A DNA stretch of 64,000 nucleotides from Candidatus Nitrosocosmicus agrestis (lineage in GTDB: Archaea; Thermoproteota; Nitrososphaeria; Nitrososphaerales; Nitrososphaeraceae): contig NZ_VUYS01000010.1 in the NCBI RefSeq assembly GCF_008389435.1, positions 47,230-111,229 on the forward strand. The letters run 5' to 3'. Numbering within the stretch: position 1 is the first letter of the stretch; the number at the start of each line of letters is the position of its first letter. The notes beneath the pieces were generated by a model that saw only the letters and a list, made by a program, of their open reading frames with translations, had not been told where the DNA came from and made no database searches. The position numbers and the translations under genes are program-made. This document shows positions 9,457 through 18,704 of the stretch, piece after piece.

Positions 9457-10548
9457 ATGAATATTACGAAGAATTCATTGAATTGCAATCCATATCTATT
9501 AATAATTGCCTTTTTTGTAACAGTCTCACTCAGTTATTTCTTTAATATGGAAGTAGATTTGGTTGGTGCAACTAGCATTTTTGATAAAGCAGTTAAATAT
9601 CAATATCCTGAAAATGGACAAGAGGGCTTGGAATCTGATATACCTGTTCAGAACAAGACTTTTATTCAAAGTATTGATCAAGGTATCGCCAATAGTATCA
9701 ATACCGGCCAAAGGGGGTTAAACAGTAATAATACTACCGAGGTTGATACCCTGGTATCTGACGATAATTCTTTGCTTGCAAATATCTTTGCTACTGATTT
9801 ATTGAATCGAGTCTATCATTCAGCAACTTTGTTGGAAATAACAGCCAAGCTCCCACAGGTAAGAAATGTCTCTTTTGCTGACATACTTAATCAAACCCTT
9901 GAAACGCATCATGGGATACCTTCCAACAAAGATGTTGAAATGCGACAGTTAGCTCATAGTATTATTTCAAAGAATGGTACAGCTGATAATTTATTTGAAA
10001 TATTCTATTTGATGCCTAATGGTAATATGTACATGCTTGAACCGCATTCCATACAGGGAACATTAAAAGAAAATAACTATGGATTCAGAGAATATTTTCA
10101 AAAAGCTATTCAAAACAATGAGACTTACCTTGGAAATGCAATCATCACCACAGCTTCTTCTGGCATCAGAGAAGCTGTATTAGCTACTCCTGTATATTCA
10201 CTTGAGGACAATACTACTATATCAGGAGTTTGGGCGGGTGGAATTGATTTTGGTATGATAAATCACCAACTTCAATCTTTAGATCTCATAAAAGAGAACA
10301 AGAGAGTTGTGTATGTAGATGGCAATGGCGAAAAGATAGCTGATTCTGATCCCTCCAAATCAAATACATTTGAATCCTTTAACAGACTAGTTAGTTTTAA
10401 GAATGCAATAAATGGGGAAACTGGTACAGCTGTTGAATCCTTAAAAGACGGGGATAGTAATACGAGAGCGATTATATCCTATAAACCGGTTGAAGCATTT
10501 CACAATACTTGGATAGTCCTCGTAATGGAAACACTTCCATCAAATTAA
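9457..10548 (+). CDS. Exported Cache-domain sensor-like protein, 363 aa
   Basis: An N-terminal hydrophobic segment (about residues 13-30) exports or anchors the protein. The rest looks like an extracellular dCache-type ligand-binding domain: a long helix around LLEITAKLPQVRNVS, then FYLMPNGNMYMLEPH, FREYFQKAIQ, and the REAVLATPVYS strand-turn typical of Cache PAS-like pockets, ending in a KPVEAFHNTWIVLV strand. In sensors this domain is normally followed by a membrane helix and a kinase or chemotaxis module; here the protein simply ends. It has a full paralogue at 15496-16473. It may be a soluble or lipid-anchored binding protein. Ligand unknown. Confidence 0.7.
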   Translation: MNITKNSLNCNPYLLIIAFFVTVSLSYFFNMEVDLVGATSIFDKAVKYQYPENGQEGLESDIPVQNKTFIQSIDQGIANSINTGQRGLNSNNTTEVDTLVSDDNSLLANIFATDLLNRVYHSATLLEITAKLPQVRNVSFADILNQTLETHHGIPSNKDVEMRQLAHSIISKNGTADNLFEIFYLMPNGNMYMLEPHSIQGTLKENNYGFREYFQKAIQNNETYLGNAIITTASSGIREAVLATPVYSLEDNTTISGVWAGGIDFGMINHQLQSLDLIKENKRVVYVDGNGEKIADSDPSKSNTFESFNRLVSFKNAINGETGTAVESLKDGDSNTRAIISYKPVEAFHNTWIVLVMETLPSN

Positions 10549-10737
10549 TCAAAAGCATTATATAGTGACTAAGAACGGATGAGAAACAGAGCGATTTTAT
10601 TGACACCGCGAGTCATCATTTTAATTATTTTCTATATGTTTTCCCTTTTAATAAAATGTCACTAAATAGTACCAATTGTTCATTGTGAATAGAGCATCTC
10701 TTATACAATTAGGAACATAATAATCCAGTCCCATGAC

Positions 10738-10881
10738 TTGAAAAGAAGTTTCTTGTTCAGTGTTATGGTTTGGGCTGTCAGTATTTTATTCCTCTCATTC
10801 ATTCGGATTCCTATTCTGAACTCAGTCATGAATTCTGCCCTTTTGTATATTAAACAGATCCTCAATGAAAAATTCTTCTGA
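10738..10881 (+). CDS. Candidate membrane microprotein, 47 aa
   Basis: A TTG-initiated frame, MKRSFLFSVMVWAVSILF onward: two basic residues, one hydrophobic segment of about 18 residues, then an amphipathic C-terminal helix ending NEKFF. The arrangement is that of a single-span small membrane protein. No homologue recognised and no neighbour close by. The TTG start and short length keep confidence low. Confidence 0.3.
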   Translation: MKRSFLFSVMVWAVSILFLSFIRIPILNSVMNSALLYIKQILNEKFF

Positions 10882-11344
10882 AACTTTCTGGTTGCCCTTA
10901 ATCATGAGTAATTTGATGGCTTGTTATTTATTAAAGGTTCGTAACATGTCTACTAATTCACAAGCATTTGCTTAAAATAAATAATTTGCTCCTCTATCTT
11001 GAATATTTTGATTCTTCCTGATTAATAATCCAAATATCATTTTAAAAGTAAGATTAAATCGTAGGATGTTTGTCATTTGCAAGGATTACTATCTAACTTA
11101 AGGGATATCAAAATAATAAACCCTGTTTTCGACGGCATCGACAATAATTTTCTATCCATGATACCACTTGATAGTATTGATGATCAAACCTGATCAACTT
11201 TGATCACTTGCTATATTGAATTTTAAAGCTGACAAATCCATTTTTTATGGAACCAAATCTCCTGATTGATTATAAAGATTCTATGGAATTTAATCAATAT
11301 TATTTTCCCTTAAATAATATTGTGCACTACTAGGTTTGATAAAA
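10882..11344. other. Intergenic gap upstream of dodecin, with phased palindromes
   Basis: No gene seen. It contains three 10-bp-spaced TGATCA palindromes at 11181-11206 (listed separately) and A+T-rich promoter-like sequence shortly before the dodecin start. Confidence 0.5.
11181..11206. promoter_or_regulatory. Three TGATCA palindromes on one face of the helix
   Basis: TGATCA occurs at 11181, 11191 and 11201, an exact 10-bp period, about 140-160 bases upstream of the dodecin ATG. Equal helical phasing is typical of arrays for a cooperatively binding protein. Function is inference. Confidence 0.35.
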
Positions 11345-11560
11345 ATGACTCATGTAGCAAAAGTAGTCGAAATCATAGGTTCTTCTTCCACTAGTTGGGA
11401 GGATGCTGCCCAAAACGCCATATATGAAGCCATCAAAACGGTTCGAGGAGTAAGAGGTATAGAAATAATAAAAAAGACTGCAACGGTGAATCCTGATGAC
11501 GGGAAAATAGCAGAATACCGCTCCACTGTAAAGATAGCGTTTGCAGTAGAACATACATAA
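11345..11560 (+). CDS. Dodecin family flavin-binding protein, 71 aa
   Basis: Dodecins are small dodecameric proteins that store or buffer riboflavin/FMN in the cytoplasm. The sequence fits the family: MTHVAKVVEIIGSSSTSWED, with the strand-turn followed by a helix starting DAAQNAIYEA, then the VRGVRGIEI strand and a final strand. The usual SWEDA segment before the helix is present. The ATG at 11345 is chosen over the TTG at 11336 because family members begin with residues like MTxVxKVVEI. Length is normal. The gene stands alone, with an array of TGATCA palindromes upstream. Frames on the opposite strand here are shadows. Confidence 0.88.
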   Translation: MTHVAKVVEIIGSSSTSWEDAAQNAIYEAIKTVRGVRGIEIIKKTATVNPDDGKIAEYRSTVKIAFAVEHT

Positions 11561-12042
11561 TATATCAAATATTGTAATAAAGAAACATTCCTAATGGTGA
11601 TTAATATTATTTCTTTCAAATTGTGAAAGATGTTACTAGATATCTATTTCTAGTAGAAAATATTTTTATTTACCGTGTATTAAGTTGAATTTAAATTTAG
11701 ACATTATACTTACAACCTAATTGTACGATAACTTGCATCCGATACAATTTTTGTATATGTTATTTGTCATCAGTTCTACTGACAGTTATTTTATATTTAT
11801 TCAAAGGAAACCAACAAGTGTCTATATTTATAGAATATGACTTGATGATCAATCTTTTGATACCAAATGAGGATTAAGAAATAAGTCAAAATATGCTTGG
11901 TTATTGAGCCATAATTACAATGTTTATTAAAACAAGATACGCCATCTATTTTCAAAGTTGTTTCAAAAAATAATGGCAAAAAAATATCTCGTCTAATTTA
12001 GATTTATTTGCAACTAACACTTTCATTTATGTGTGATACAAT
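11561..12042. other. Intergenic gap, no clear gene
   Basis: A+T-rich spacer. A 60-codon minus-strand frame at 11797-11979 is Ile/Tyr/Phe/His-rich with no supporting start context; I do not call it. Confidence 0.45.
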
Positions 12043-12177
12043 ATGGCAGTTAATTTTTTTGAAAAATTTTTGGAATCTTTCTTTACAGTAATACTATTAT
12101 ATTTAAATCAAGTGTCGGGAGAAAATAAATTAATGATGTATTTGTACATGGTTGAAACAATGTCTATGGATTATTAA
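12043..12177 (+). CDS. Candidate microprotein, 44 aa
   Basis: An ATG frame beginning MAVNFFEKFLESFFTVILL and ending ETMSMDY. It is amphipathic and Met-rich in its C-terminal half. The amphipathic N-terminal helix could attach to a membrane. No homologue recognised; isolated between dodecin and the alcohol dehydrogenase. Confidence 0.3.
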   Translation: MAVNFFEKFLESFFTVILLYLNQVSGENKLMMYLYMVETMSMDY

Positions 12178-12589
12178 CTTTTATTTGTATTTCATTTTTT
12201 TCGTTATTGTTATAGTCAATTTCACTTAAGGCTGAAAATTTCATTTCAGGTTCATTAGTAAATGTAGTCGAAAAGTGAATTCTGTAGTCTTGAGAAAAAG
12301 CCAATCCTCTTTTCGTAAAACTTTTAATGCTTTTCTTCTAAATGTGCAGGGTTTGGATATGTTAATATTTTTGCTTTAACCATGAAACATGATAAAAATA
12401 AGTAGTATTTGGTTTATAGTGGATTTTTTGCAGATTTTTTCTTAATACTCGTTCTATATTGTCAAGACAAATTTGCATGAATTTTTGCATAAAATAGTAT
12501 CTTTTGAACTATGTTAAATAGAAATAAGATAATAAATTACAAGTAACGTTTGTTCCATCAGGAAAGGAATAAACACTCACATTCCTTTC
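12178..12589. other. Intergenic gap, no gene seen
   Basis: Downstream side of the alcohol dehydrogenase (minus strand). T-rich stretches at about 12178-12205 and 12422-12445; nothing else recognised. Confidence 0.45.
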
Positions 12590-13651
12590 TCATACCTTGT
12601 CCTTAAGAGATGACATGTCAATTACAAATCGGTATTTCACGTCGCTTTTTAGCATTCGCTTATAGGCTTCGTTTATATCCCTTATTTTGATCATTTCTGT
12701 GTCTGCTGTTATGCCATGCTTCCCACAAAAGTCGAGGAGTTCTTGAGTCTCTGCTATACCACCGATATCAGAACCTGCTATTGACCTTCGCCCCATCAAT
12801 AGTGGAGTTGTGTTTAACGTGGATTCCAGGTTGCCTGGAAATCCTACGAGCACTAGGGTACCGTTTACCGATAATAATGGTATATAGGGATTGAGCTCGT
12901 GAGTATATGGAACAGTATCTATGATTAAATCAAATTCGTTATTTATCGCGTCCATCTGTTTAGTATCAGTTGAGATCACTACTTTGTCTGCACCTAAATC
13001 ATGAGCATCATGCTCTTTACCTGGAGATCGTGTAAACAGTGTTACGTTTGCACCAAGCGCTTTTGCTAGTTTCAAAGCCATATGGCCCAGACCTCCCAAA
13101 CCTATAACTCCAACATTTGATCCCTTGTCTATTTTCCAATGACGAAGTGGTGACCATGTGGTTATCCCTGCACATAGTAACGGTGCAGCACCCTTTGGAT
13201 CTAGGTCTTTAGGAATAAGTAATACGAATTTTTCATTGACTATTATTTTTTCAGAATATCCGCCAAATGTTGGCATCTTATCACGTCGATCGATAGAATT
13301 GTATGTGAATGTCGGACTATCCTTACAATACTGTTCCAGCCCTTGATTGCAAGAAGAACATTTCTGACACGAGTCAACCATACAACCAACACCAACAATA
13401 TCATTAGGTTTGAACCGATGGACGTCTTTACCTGTGTCTATAACTCTGCCGATTATTTCATGTCCTGGGACTAAAGGATAAATGCTCCTTCCCCAGTCGT
13501 TTTGGATGTAGTGTAAATCCGTGTGACATATCCCGCAGTAAAGAATCTCAATAACCACGTCATCAGCACGTGGATCGCGTCGAACAAAATTATATGGAAC
13601 TAATGCTTCTTTTGCAGACAGTGAAGCATAACCAAGTACATTAGTTGTCAT
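12590..13651 (-). CDS. Zinc-dependent NAD(P) alcohol dehydrogenase (YahK/CAD-like), 353 aa
   Basis: Medium-chain dehydrogenase/reductase that oxidises alcohols or reduces aldehydes in the cytoplasm. The catalytic zinc ligands are visible: Cys42 (CGICHTD), His64-Glu65 (GHE) and Cys160 (LLCAGITTW). The structural zinc lobe has Cys95, Cys98, Cys101 and Cys109. A Rossmann nucleotide site, GVIGLGGLGHMALKLAKALG, lies at 181-200. Length is normal for the YahK/cinnamyl-alcohol dehydrogenase branch, which usually prefers NADPH. The ATG at 13651 precedes the catalytic domain directly. It stands alone, so its natural substrate cannot be read from context; aldehyde detoxification is plausible. Confidence 0.9.
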   Translation of the reverse strand: MTTNVLGYASLSAKEALVPYNFVRRDPRADDVVIEILYCGICHTDLHYIQNDWGRSIYPLVPGHEIIGRVIDTGKDVHRFKPNDIVGVGCMVDSCQKCSSCNQGLEQYCKDSPTFTYNSIDRRDKMPTFGGYSEKIIVNEKFVLLIPKDLDPKGAAPLLCAGITTWSPLRHWKIDKGSNVGVIGLGGLGHMALKLAKALGANVTLFTRSPGKEHDAHDLGADKVVISTDTKQMDAINNEFDLIIDTVPYTHELNPYIPLLSVNGTLVLVGFPGNLESTLNTTPLLMGRRSIAGSDIGGIAETQELLDFCGKHGITADTEMIKIRDINEAYKRMLKSDVKYRFVIDMSSLKDKV

Positions 13652-14350
13652 TTTCTTTTTTTATCTTCCTTTATTATCCGAAAATAAGATAATATTTAAA
13701 TGATATTGTTAATTTGGCTTTTAAAATGTGCAAAGTTCAGAATGTGTTCGTGATATCTTTTAATTCTGACAATCTATTGCATGAAAAGCAGATCAAATTT
13801 GTTTTACATATTGCCAAACTCCACTATGATTGATAATAAGTGATACAATGCCAAATTCCTGGTTTTATTTTAACCATATTTAGTTATCAAGCATGACCAA
13901 AAAATCCATGCGCCCAAAAACCGGTAGCTATGTGATAATTTCAAAAATATTCCAAAACAAATATCAAAAGTTTATCATCTTCAAAAATATATAAAACTCC
14001 GTGATACTCAAATTCCTGCCCAAGTTGGATTTTTAAGACAATGACGTGAAAATTTTTAATTAACCACTTGAAATCAACTTGAATTTCTTTTATTGATCGA
14101 TATCAGGCACTTTTTTCATACTGCTATTCTAAATTATATCCAAAGTAAGCCGTCGTCAAACCTCTTGCTGGATAAATAGGGTCAAAATTACCATTTTTTG
14201 AACAAATTAATCTTTGGAAGAGAATTTAAGATTAATATAACTTTTTAATTCTTAAAAATTTCTAAGGGATTTTGCGATTTGATTTTATCCTAAATATATA
14301 AAGAGGGTGCCGACCTATTCCAGATTTTCAACATATTTGATGCAGAAAAA
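13652..14350. other. Intergenic gap with promoters on both sides
   Basis: Divergent spacer. A TATA-like box (aaatatataaa, 14292-14302) sits about 50 bases before the small exported peptide at 14351. A 33-codon Lys-rich frame at 13893-13994 is too short to call. Confidence 0.45.
14292..14302 (+). promoter_or_regulatory. TATA-like box for the 14351 peptide
   Basis: aaatatataaa, followed by a more G+C-rich 40-base leader and an ATG at 14351. Spacing fits a transcript with a short 5' leader. Confidence 0.35.
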
Positions 14351-14488
14351 ATGATTTCATATCCAAAAATATTAGGTACAATTCTCGCAGTTGGACTTCT
14401 AACACTTGCTAACATCTCAGTTCTTGACTGCCAAACAAACATTGCCGATATTGATTATCTGTTAATTAATGCATTGTGTAATTTGTAA
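14351..14488 (+). CDS. Small exported peptide candidate, 45 aa
   Basis: MISYPKILGTILAVGLLTL begins a textbook short signal segment: one Lys, then about 15 hydrophobic residues. The remaining 20 residues include two Cys (LDCQ and ALCNL). A TATA-like box about 50 bases upstream supports expression. It could be a secreted peptide or a single-span membrane peptide. No homologue recognised. Confidence 0.4.
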   Translation: MISYPKILGTILAVGLLTLANISVLDCQTNIADIDYLLINALCNL

Positions 14489-14578
14489 ATATATTCAATC
14501 CTTTTAATCATAATAATGCTAAAGCAATAATCCCCAATAATTTTAATTATGGTCCTTCAAAAATTCCAAAAAAAAGTT

Positions 14579-14818
14579 CTATATTTGATCTCTAAATATT
14601 TCATCAAATTTAGTAATTTTATAAAGGCAATTCGGATTAGCACATTCAAAATGCCAATCACCTTCTTCGGTTACCTTAGCTAGGTTTTGGTTCAAGAAAT
14701 ACGGATTTGTAATTTGATTCTTTATAAATGATTTAAAGCTATCCTTCTGTTGACATTTAGGACATCCTGAATCCTTTAAACAGTTTAGCAAATATGTTAT
14801 TGTGCCATTGAAATTCAT
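14579..14818 (-). CDS. Small zinc-ribbon-like protein, 79 aa
   Basis: Two cysteine pairs, GCPKCQQ near residue 18 and ECANPNC near residue 57, are spaced like a split zinc ribbon. The region between is charged and contains aromatic residues (Phe, Tyr). Such small ribbons often bind nucleic acid or act as accessory subunits, but nothing here proves a role. No signal peptide. It runs toward the small exported peptide on the other strand. The ATG at 14818 is the first start in the frame. Confidence 0.6.
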   Translation of the reverse strand: MNFNGTITYLLNCLKDSGCPKCQQKDSFKSFIKNQITNPYFLNQNLAKVTEEGDWHFECANPNCLYKITKFDEIFRDQI

Positions 14819-15495
14819 GTCACTGGTTATACAATGGCATTTTTAGAGGTTTCTAATTACCTGGACTTTTGACTAACAACATGGATGTCGAATATTAAAA
14901 AAAGTTCAGGAGAGACTTCCTATAAATAGCAAACAAGATTTCCCGAACTTATAACACCTTAAAATAAAAAAAACGGCTCACCAAATATTACATATATCAG
15001 CACTCCTTGCAGCGGGAGCACATCTGCTGTTAGCGTGTTAATCTTGATGGTACAAGTATGAAATCACTAAACCCATAACCTGAGGAACTTAGTCTAATAG
15101 AGCATTTGATAATCTTATCATCTCTTACAGGAAATTAACTATTATTGTGTTACATACTAGATTCAATAATAGTTGCCTGCTTGACCAATATATTATTTTG
15201 AATCGAAGCATAATGGTCAAGGAAACAAAATTAGATTATATGATATTTAAAAGGTAACAATATCAATATGGTTCTGTATATTTTCCTAATAAGCATCAGA
15301 ATCTTATTTACTTGACGATAGATATGAAGGAGAAGATAATTACGTGGTTTTGAAGGAGGTAGATTAGTGACCAAGAAAACCTTACTATTACAACTCTTCC
15401 ATCCATGGCAGTTCTTTTATATAATAAGTTGAGTAAACATACATTAAACAATAATACAAATTATCCTTATTTACTATGAAAATATTTTCTAATCA
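14819..15495. other. Intergenic gap with an isolated strong ribosome-binding-like site
   Basis: No gene called. At 15354-15369, GGAGGT precedes a GTG (15368) by a normal spacing, but the frame encodes only 21 residues. A coding-looking 24-codon fragment without a start ends just before it. Possibly a relic. Confidence 0.4.
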
Positions 15496-16473
15496 ATGAT
15501 CGTAAAATTGAATATTATTTTATTCTTTTCCGTATTTCTGCTAATTGGATTGGTTACTTTGGTTGGACACTTTGTTCCAATCGCAAACGCCTTGCCCACA
15601 AGTCAGATAACACAGGTAGAAAATACCATTTTTCTAGGCAACAAGGTTATGAATAAATCCCAAATAAATGAAGTTTCAAATTCTACAATTCTAAAACAAT
15701 TAGGACTTTATCCAGTTTATCAGCAATTGAATAATACCATAGCAAGTTTGATGGCTATAGCAGAGAACCCTCTAAATGGGTTCATTTCCTTTGATAATTT
15801 TCCTTTGGTAGATCTTACAAATGAGATGAAAATGAGGTATCATGGTATACCTAGTGACCAAGAGATAGAAAAGAGAGATTTGGCCAAAGATGTTTTAGCC
15901 AATAACAAAGCCCTGCTAGATATAAGCTTACTTTTACCAAATGGAGATCGTTATCTTGCTGAACCATATTATCCTTATCAAACGAATGGCAGTGTATTTA
16001 ATTTTGCACATCGTGACCATTTTAAGGGTGTAATGGAAACTAATAAACCGTATCTGAGCGGTGTTTTAGAGGCTGTAACTACAGATGAACGAATTGCAAT
16101 ACTTGCCAGCCCAATTTATTCGGATCTGGAAAATCAAAAATCAATGGTAGGCATACAAATATTGACACTGAACTTTTCTTATTTTAATAATTTGCTACAA
16201 TCAGCTATTCTGAGAGAGGGACTGAACAATACCCTAAGTAATGATACCATGGTAATTGTAGACTCTAATGGTACAAAAATAGCAGGATCATTCTCTTCTA
16301 GCAATGATAATAAGACAGAATTTGTGGATCTTCAAAGCTACAAAAATGCCAAGGATGGTAAATCAGGATCTCTGGTAGAAAATATCAATGGAAGAAGTAT
16401 GACAATTTCTTTCGCTCCGGTTGATATTGCCCAAACGAAATGGATTCTGTTATCCATATCTCCTAACTATTAA
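15496..16473 (+). CDS. Exported Cache-domain paralogue, 325 aa
   Basis: Paralogue of the 363-residue protein at 9457-10548. It has an N-terminal hydrophobic signal/anchor (about residues 5-30), a long helix, then DISLLLPNGDRYLAEPYYP, HRDHFKGVMETNKPYLSG, ERIAILASPIYS and a final TKWILLSI strand, all matching the other protein in order. HGIPS plus an E-x-R-x-L-A stretch (about residues 115-132) is shared with the paralogue and is the best conserved segment. It ends without a second membrane helix or output domain. It is probably an extracellular ligand-binding or surface protein. The two copies lie 5 kb apart with unrelated genes between. Confidence 0.7.
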   Translation: MIVKLNIILFFSVFLLIGLVTLVGHFVPIANALPTSQITQVENTIFLGNKVMNKSQINEVSNSTILKQLGLYPVYQQLNNTIASLMAIAENPLNGFISFDNFPLVDLTNEMKMRYHGIPSDQEIEKRDLAKDVLANNKALLDISLLLPNGDRYLAEPYYPYQTNGSVFNFAHRDHFKGVMETNKPYLSGVLEAVTTDERIAILASPIYSDLENQKSMVGIQILTLNFSYFNNLLQSAILREGLNNTLSNDTMVIVDSNGTKIAGSFSSSNDNKTEFVDLQSYKNAKDGKSGSLVENINGRSMTISFAPVDIAQTKWILLSISPNY

Positions 16474-17392
16474 AATTTTTATCGGCCTATTACCTTCCTT
16501 ATTTTTATTTATTAAAATATAAGATCATTAACCAAACACAAACCATTTTTGACTGTATCGAATCTGTGGATATATTTATGATTTACATCAAACCTATAAC
16601 AATACTGTCTTTTTATTTAACCGTTTATTATATTGGTATTTCCGGTGACTGAATCCGCATACCAGTGTATAATAAATTTAGTATGCAATAATAAGAAATA
16701 ATTTACATTGATATCATTATATTAATTTATATTCGGTCTAACTAGACCTTTCCAGTTAAAGGATATTACTTACTATATTTATTCTCTCTTTTTTCATTTT
16801 GTCTTTATCTTTTATCGTTGTTCTTCCTGCAGAGACAGTATAAGAATCTACTTCACTATTAGGTTAATTATTGGTTAGACTAGCATTCCATTTTTTTATT
16901 GGAGCTAGGAAATGGTGCATTTGTGTATATTATGTCTAAAATAATGATATACTAGATGTATTTCATTTCATTTTTTTCTATTAATTAATGGCACCGCAAA
17001 TTCAGGCATCAAAGTAATATACTATTTGATTATATTTTACCCCTATATTAAAAAACCCATTGTATCTCTTGCTGATGATTTTGGCACTGAAAGTTTGGCC
17101 ATCTGTTTGATTACTTCTGTTTAACTAACTGTAAATAGGATTAATTTAAAATTTGTGGTCTCGATTTTAATACTCTGTTAATCTAGTTTTCATTTCATAG
17201 TTATGATGAGGGATAAATCTGTCATCCAAACCCCTTCCATACTTTAACTTCTAATTCTTTAATTTACAGCATGAAAATTAATAGTAAAAGCTTTAAACGC
17301 TGTAATCGAAATATTGTGTCATTTTCTTCAATAGGCACTTTTACAAGACCGAATTATTATAATTATTGGAATCAAGGACTTTCAATTATATG
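16474..17392. other. 0.9-kb gap, no gene seen
   Basis: A+T-rich convergent spacer. Both strands were read; only short interrupted frames are present. Confidence 0.45.
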
Positions 17393-17635
17393 TTAAGACC
17401 ATACTTTAAGTAATGTCTTGTCCCTGTGATAATTTCTGGATTCTATATCTTTTGGTAGGGATTCATCAGTAATTAGGCTGAATTCACATGAAAGATCTGG
17501 AATTTTATCTTCTAATATGTAGCGGTTATTTTCTTTTATGGAATGATATTTGCGTATCAAGTCCAATAATTCACATTTTATACACATACATGTAATATCC
17601 AAAACTAATATATAGATATTGTGTTTGCAAACCAA
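17393..17635 (-). CDS. Hypothetical small protein, up to 80 aa
   Basis: Not recognised. An ATG at residue 17 (17587) begins MCIKCELLDLIRKYHSIKEN, with a C-x2-C pair, and is the likelier start; the 16 residues before it are Ile/Val/Cys-rich. The rest is charged (ILEDKIPDLSCEF, ending LLKVWS) and looks coding. No neighbour helps. It could be a small metal-binding protein or a relic at the edge of the decayed zone that follows. Confidence 0.35.
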   Translation of the reverse strand: MVCKHNIYILVLDITCMCIKCELLDLIRKYHSIKENNRYILEDKIPDLSCEFSLITDESLPKDIESRNYHRDKTLLKVWS

Positions 17636-17872
17636 TTATTAGCATAAACAAATTTCTTAGCTTTTTATGATTTTAGCTGGTTGTATCTTCTCTTAGTGTA
17701 TATTTTCTTTTTAAATAAATACTATAGATTTTTGTATTGTAAATAAATATTACATCCAAAACCCGATGTGGTTCTGAAAGTATAATGCGATAGATGTTGG
17801 AAGCATTATTTCCAAAACGCAAAATACAATATCGCTTAACTACTATACCTTAATCAGTATTTACAACCGTAT

Positions 17873-18168
17873 TTGTCCTTGTTTGAATGGGTAAATCCAA
17901 TAGCACTTGGATTGTTTACCATAATCATAGTAGCTTTAAACCCTTTTAAACGAAGATTTTGGTCTGATCACAGATTCAGAATATCAAGAATACGAGCATG
18001 AAAAATATAGAGAAGTAATTGATAGAACTTGTCATTGACAGTGAATCAACAGTATACCTATCAAATAATTCACAGATCTTAATTGAAATGGCGATAGAGC
18101 AAAGCCACCTCTTTACCCTATTCGAAACCACTGCTTTAACAGAACTGAATTTTGATAATGGAAACTAA
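17873..18168 (+). pseudogene. Decayed gene in three frames, or a membrane microprotein
   Basis: Three adjacent coding-looking stretches lie in successive frames: a TTG frame (17873-18001) with one membrane segment, EWVNPIALGLFTIIIVAL, and a basic tail; a second (17964-18038) with an acidic SEYQEYEHEKYREV stretch; and a third (18022-18168) reading IEMAIEQSHLFTLFET. Together they read like one membrane protein with two frameshifts. The first frame alone could also be an intact 42-residue membrane peptide. Family not recognised. Confidence 0.35.
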
Positions 18169-18202
18169 CCATACAAAAAGTCAAATCACCGCCTGTATTT
18201 TT

Positions 18203-18301
18203 TTAATTTTTTTTGATCAATACAAATTCTATTGAGAAACCGCTGGTTTTTGCCAGGGTTTCAGCAAATTTCTTTCTAAACAAGAGTTGAACGACAAAAA
18301 T
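18203..18301 (-). pseudogene. Coding-like C-terminal fragment
   Basis: A minus-strand frame reading FRKKFAETLAKTSGFSIEF and ending LIKKN has clear coding composition but no usable start except an internal TTG. It lies in the same decayed zone as the fragments at 17873-18168, on the opposite strand. Family not recognised. Confidence 0.3.
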
Positions 18302-18551
18302 CAGTCAATTCTTTAATACAAGGTATCGAATTGATACTTGATAATAGAAACTATATGATGATAATTGATTTAGACTATCTGTTAAATTTATGTATTTAAA
18401 AATAAAATGATCTTGGTTAAATTTACCATTATAGGTACTTGTCACCTATGCGTATATTTTGCCATTGATATCCAGGATGCAACACTACTACTTGGTTTGT
18501 TGACTGTCCTTGGTGTGTAGGCAGTGGATACCTATTTCCTACGTTAATATC

Positions 18552-18704
18552 TCAGCCTGATTGTCCACTCGCATTCTTTCCGGAATTTTCTTGAACATTC
18601 ACATTGAAGTTGTTATCCAAACCTGCTATTCCTTCCAAATCTAAAACAAAGGTGCTAGTCGCACTTTCGGGTTTATTCAATCGTAGTTTGATTGTTAATA
18701 ACAT
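18552..18704 (-). CDS. Out-of-frame tail ORF overlapping the Asp-box protein, 50 aa
   Basis: An ATG at 18704, inside the last 32 bases of the 832-residue gene, opens a different frame of 50 codons. It reads LRLNKPESATSTFVLDLEG and ends NASGQSG, a composition like other exported proteins here and unlike chance. It may be the true C-terminus of a neighbouring or ancestral gene separated by a frameshift, a remnant of a second gene, or a translationally coupled microprotein. Which one cannot be told from this sequence. Confidence 0.4.
   Translation of the reverse strand: MLLTIKLRLNKPESATSTFVLDLEGIAGLDNNFNVNVQENSGKNASGQSG

Noticed and set aside
11797..11979. 60-residue minus-strand frame downstream of dodecin
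   Set aside because: Composition like chance frames in A+T-rich DNA and no promoter or homologue recognised.
15354..15434. 21-residue ORF behind a strong GGAGGT site
   Set aside because: Good ribosome-binding spacing but a very short product; thaumarchaeal genes seldom rely on such sites. Noted under the gap only.
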